From Capitella teleta (lineage: Eukaryota > Annelida > Polychaeta > Capitellidae), in the NCBI GenBank assembly GCA_000328365.1, contig KB309512.1:8240-72239 (forward strand): DNA of 64,000 nt, read 5' to 3'. The number at the start of each line of letters is the position of its first letter. Within the stretch, counting starts at the first letter, position 1. Below are positions 61,368-64,000 of this stretch, piece by piece. The notes under the pieces were generated by a model that was not told the DNA's origin, searched no databases, and worked only from the letters and a program-made list of their open reading frames with translations. The translations under genes were made by a program, and so were the position numbers.

Positions 61368-62370
61368 TTAAAGGGATGGGGAACTAAATTTTAAGTGATG
61401 TTCTATTGACTCATAGCACCAATTGATAGCATTCCGTGCCAAAAACACCATGCCTGGATGCAAGCGTAAGGAAATAATGCATTCCGAATATCGGGGTTAG
61501 CATTGCGCCTATGGGAGAATGGCTTCCATTGCGAAGTATAGGAGGCAAACGTCAGCTGATGGCTTGGTTTGGCTGGCGGCTGATTGGTCCCGTTCCCCTC
61601 GGGAAGCTATCGATTTCAGCCAATCAGAGCAGAGCATCTTCGCCATAAAAGGACATCTTTAAAGGGAGGGAGAACTGGTTGAAAATGGACTTTGAGTCGT
61701 TATTTGATGCACCAAAGATGATTCTTATGCCTGGCCCACACAAGGAATATCATCGCTAACGATTTCGCGGGAGATATATTGCTAACTAGGCGTGACGTCA
61801 GGAGCTGTGATGAAACACCGAGTTCCCCATCTTTTACAATGGGCCTCGTCATATCACGGTGTCCTGCGACTAAACCCCTTGATATTTTTTTATTTTCTTT
61901 TCGGAAATAGATAGAATAATCATTTTGCCACCAGTCAGGCGCAAACAAAAAATATTTTTCGCTATTTTTCTTATTTTAACAAGCGATTTTTTATGACACC
62001 TACCACGTTTCTCATCCTGAAACAGTAAAAAGGTCAGCCAGAGTGCACCACGCATGCGCTTTCGTTTCGTAAACAACAAAGATGTCCTTTTATGGCGAAG
62101 ATGCTCTGCTCTGATTGGCTGAAATCGATAGCTTCACGAGGGGAACGGGACCAATCAGCCGCCAGCCAAACCAAGCCATCAGCTGACGTTTGCCTCCTAT
62201 ACTTCGCAATGGAAGCCATTCTCCCATAGGCGCAATGCTAACCCCGATATTCGGAATGCATTATTTCCTTACGCTTGCATCCAGGCATGGTGTTTTTGGC
62301 ACGGAATGCTATCAATTGGTGCTATGAGTCAATAGAACATCACTTAAAATTTAGTTCCCCATCCCTTTAA
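61368..62370. mobile_element. Foldback/MITE element with 293-base inverted arms and TTAA ends
   Basis: The left arm (61368-61660) and right arm (62078-62370) are reverse complements. By eye I find only one mismatch in 293 bases (CCTCGGGAAGC against CCTCGTGAAGC). Both ends carry TTAA, reading TTAA-AGGGATGGGG inward, as expected for a piggyBac-type target TTAA. The 417-base centre has no transposase, so the element is non-autonomous. Near-identical arms mean a very recent insertion or arm-to-arm conversion. It lies about 460 bases upstream of the ACADS start codon. The superfamily call rests on TTAA alone and is tentative; the foldback structure itself is plain. Confidence 0.88.
61659..61770 (+). 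repeat. Diverged second copy of the element terminus inside the foldback centre
   Basis: At the inner edge of the left arm TTAA recurs, followed by AGGGAGGGAGAACTGG, then GAGTC, GCACCAAAG and TTATGCCTGG. This parallels the true terminus (TTAAAGGGATGGGGAACTAA, then GACTC, GCACCAA and CATGCCTGG). It looks like an older related terminus captured inside the present element. Confidence 0.4.
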
Positions 62371-62428
62371 GGCTGCATGATTGCTATGAGGTGGCTGTGG
62401 CTGATGCCACGATTGAGCAGAGGAATGA

Positions 62429-62794
62429 GGATTGCTGACTTTTTCAGAAGCTGTTGCAAGGACGGAGGCCGCATTCAAGGAGTTGAGAAGATGGATTGGG
62501 AGGCGGAGGGATGAGGCGTTGGGAACTTGCTCAATCAGAAGTGATGGCGGAAAGAGAAGAAAATATGAAGGATCGAAGAAGTGGCGCGAGTCTGGGATTT
62601 GGTATGTGTTGAATGCTATAGGTGGAACAGAGTATGAAGTGGTAAAGGAGATCTTTGATCTAGATATGGTCGACGAAGACAAACCAGTGTTGATGTCGGA
62701 GCTGGACCGAGCACATATTATTCCGATCTTATACATTGTACGTAGCTGTTTAGGTGGAGAATGCGTTGCGTTTAGAGGAGTGGCGTTCTTATAG
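62429..62794 (+). CDS. Unidentified open frame beside the foldback element
   Basis: An open frame of about 120 codons runs to TAG near 62792-62794. The composition looks protein-like, with charged stretches such as GGKRRKYEGSKKWRESGIWY and EVVKEIFDLDMVDEDKP, but I recognise no family. It begins only 58 bases after the foldback element, so a 5' part could have been displaced by that insertion. No splice signals or promoter stand out. It could be a host exon, an element fragment or chance. Confidence 0.25.
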   Translation, partial: GLLTFSEAVARTEAAFKELRRWIGRRRDEALGTCSIRSDGGKRRKYEGSKKWRESGIWYVLNAIGGTEYEVVKEIFDLDMVDEDKPVLMSELDRAHIIPILYIVRSCLGGECVAFRGVAFL

Positions 62795-64000
62795 GAGTGG
62801 CGCAGGAAAGTTTTATGCATAGTATGATACTATTAATTACTAGTGGTTGAATTATATACCTAATTAGGGCTACTGTAACTAAAATATAGTAAGTAGATGA
62901 CTATAATGTATATATGCTTTAGTTTGCGTCTATATCCATTCCCTATCCTCATTTCACAAGGCGGAGTCAAATGTGTTTATATACTGATTGATATGTGAGT
63001 TGGAGATATCCATCAGTCTTAATTGGGGTACTTCTAAGGCTCTGTGTGTCGAGGTCATTTCAACGATCCCCGACACTTTGGCATATATCGAGCGAAATCA
63101 TATATCTAGCTACTGCAAGGGCAGGACGGCCCGGCCTGGATACGGGGCATACCGCTTGTGATCTTAGCTCGCTGAGGAATTACGTGTCATGCGTGGGTTT
63201 GTGTTGTGTTATGTTGTGTTGTGTAGTAGAAGCTCTACCGCAATGTTGCTGTATATACTAATCAATATCGTTCCTTCTTTTATAAAGATAAACCATATAA
63301 TTCTCGCTATTCTAAATTGTTATACTAGTCATTTAATATAAAATATATTATACACTCTTTTAGTAGCATAGATGAATAGGGCCAGGTGCATATGATGTCT
63401 CGCTGTAGTATATGTCAGCTACTCTTTTAGCATTTATATCAATGGGAAAATTATAGAATTGAACGAGATTCACAATATTGGTTTTTCCCTTATTTGCATT
63501 TTAGTTGCATACTTCTCAGCAGCTGTGATGGTTACTCTTTATCTCCGAAGGTTTCCGGTTTACTTTGCATGTTTTGTTCGTGTTGATTATTTTTATTGAA
63601 GAATAAAATCAATTTCACTATGTCTCTTGAAACTGTTCCGAAAGATTTGAGAAACCTTAGAGCTTGCTTGCTGTGCTCACTTGTCAAGGTAATTTCTGTA
63701 GTATTCAGAGAACACAGGTGGACGATTCTCGTGAGCGATAATGGGTGGAGTAATCTCTCTCTATAGGCTATACACTGCAGTATAATAATACTACAGATAT
63801 ACCGGTTCGCCAAGTATTCAACTGTATCAGTGTATCATGAAGTATGCTACCTGTAGGCTGTAGCACAGGTAAGGTGGTAAAATTGTAATCCATTTGTAAC
63901 TGGACTGGTCTTCAATCTGGAAACCTAACGAATGTGGTGTTGGGGAATTCCAGTCTTCTTCAGAAGCCTGAGAAGGTCCCTAATCTGGGGCCGATTCCAG
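62795..64000. other. Window end, no gene recognised
   Basis: AT-rich DNA without a recognisable exon. A TGTTGTG-rich run occurs near 63200-63225. The minus-strand open frame at 63532-63813 has no known motif. Confidence 0.4.

Overview
The window is draft nuclear DNA from an invertebrate animal, probably a bilaterian. It is AT-leaning, with long gene-poor stretches, one 610-base assembly gap, many microsatellites, dispersed tRNA-derived SINEs and decayed DNA transposons and LINEs. The genes have GT-AG introns. An alpha-adrenergic-like octopamine-type receptor and a divergent forkhead protein point to a bilaterian. The sequence alone does not settle the phylum.

Four host genes are well supported. 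(1) A glutamine-rich protein with a divergent forkhead (winged-helix) domain, final exon at 6530-7630 (+). (2) An aminergic GPCR at 42552-44272 (+), most like alpha-type octopamine receptors. Its reading frame changes once inside extracellular loop 2, and it probably has a 5' exon in a GC-rich island ending at 38425. (3) FAHD1 (acylpyruvase / oxaloacetate decarboxylase family), five exons from 53282 to 56937 (+), 218 aa when spliced. (4) ACADS (short-chain acyl-CoA dehydrogenase), eleven exons from 60911 down to 57878 (-), 413 aa when spliced, with mitochondrial targeting sequence and catalytic Glu. FAHD1 and ACADS, both of mitochondrial metabolism, lie tail to tail, and facing AATAAA signals only 26 bases apart suggest their transcripts end at nearly the same place. 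Most introns in these two genes are only 48-56 bases long. An antisense exon of a ZSWIM3/FAR1-like protein lies in FAHD1 intron 1.

Repeats fill much of the rest. One tRNA-derived SINE family has at least seven full or partial copies. The copy at 45963-46278 has a 21-base target duplication, and a paralogous empty site at about 50692-50735 fixes its ends. A foldback element at 61368-62370, upstream of ACADS, has 293-base inverted arms with only one mismatch and TTAA at both ends, so it is very young. A second, older inverted repeat lies at 14424-15132. Relics of a Tc1/mariner transposase (about 2980-3530) and of two LINE reverse-transcriptase C-termini (4767-4972, 52190-52734) are recognisable. 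The remaining spans (9-14 kb, 15-26 kb, 30-37 kb, 46-50 kb) show no gene I can support. No virus-derived element, CRISPR array, rRNA or intact tRNA gene was recognised.
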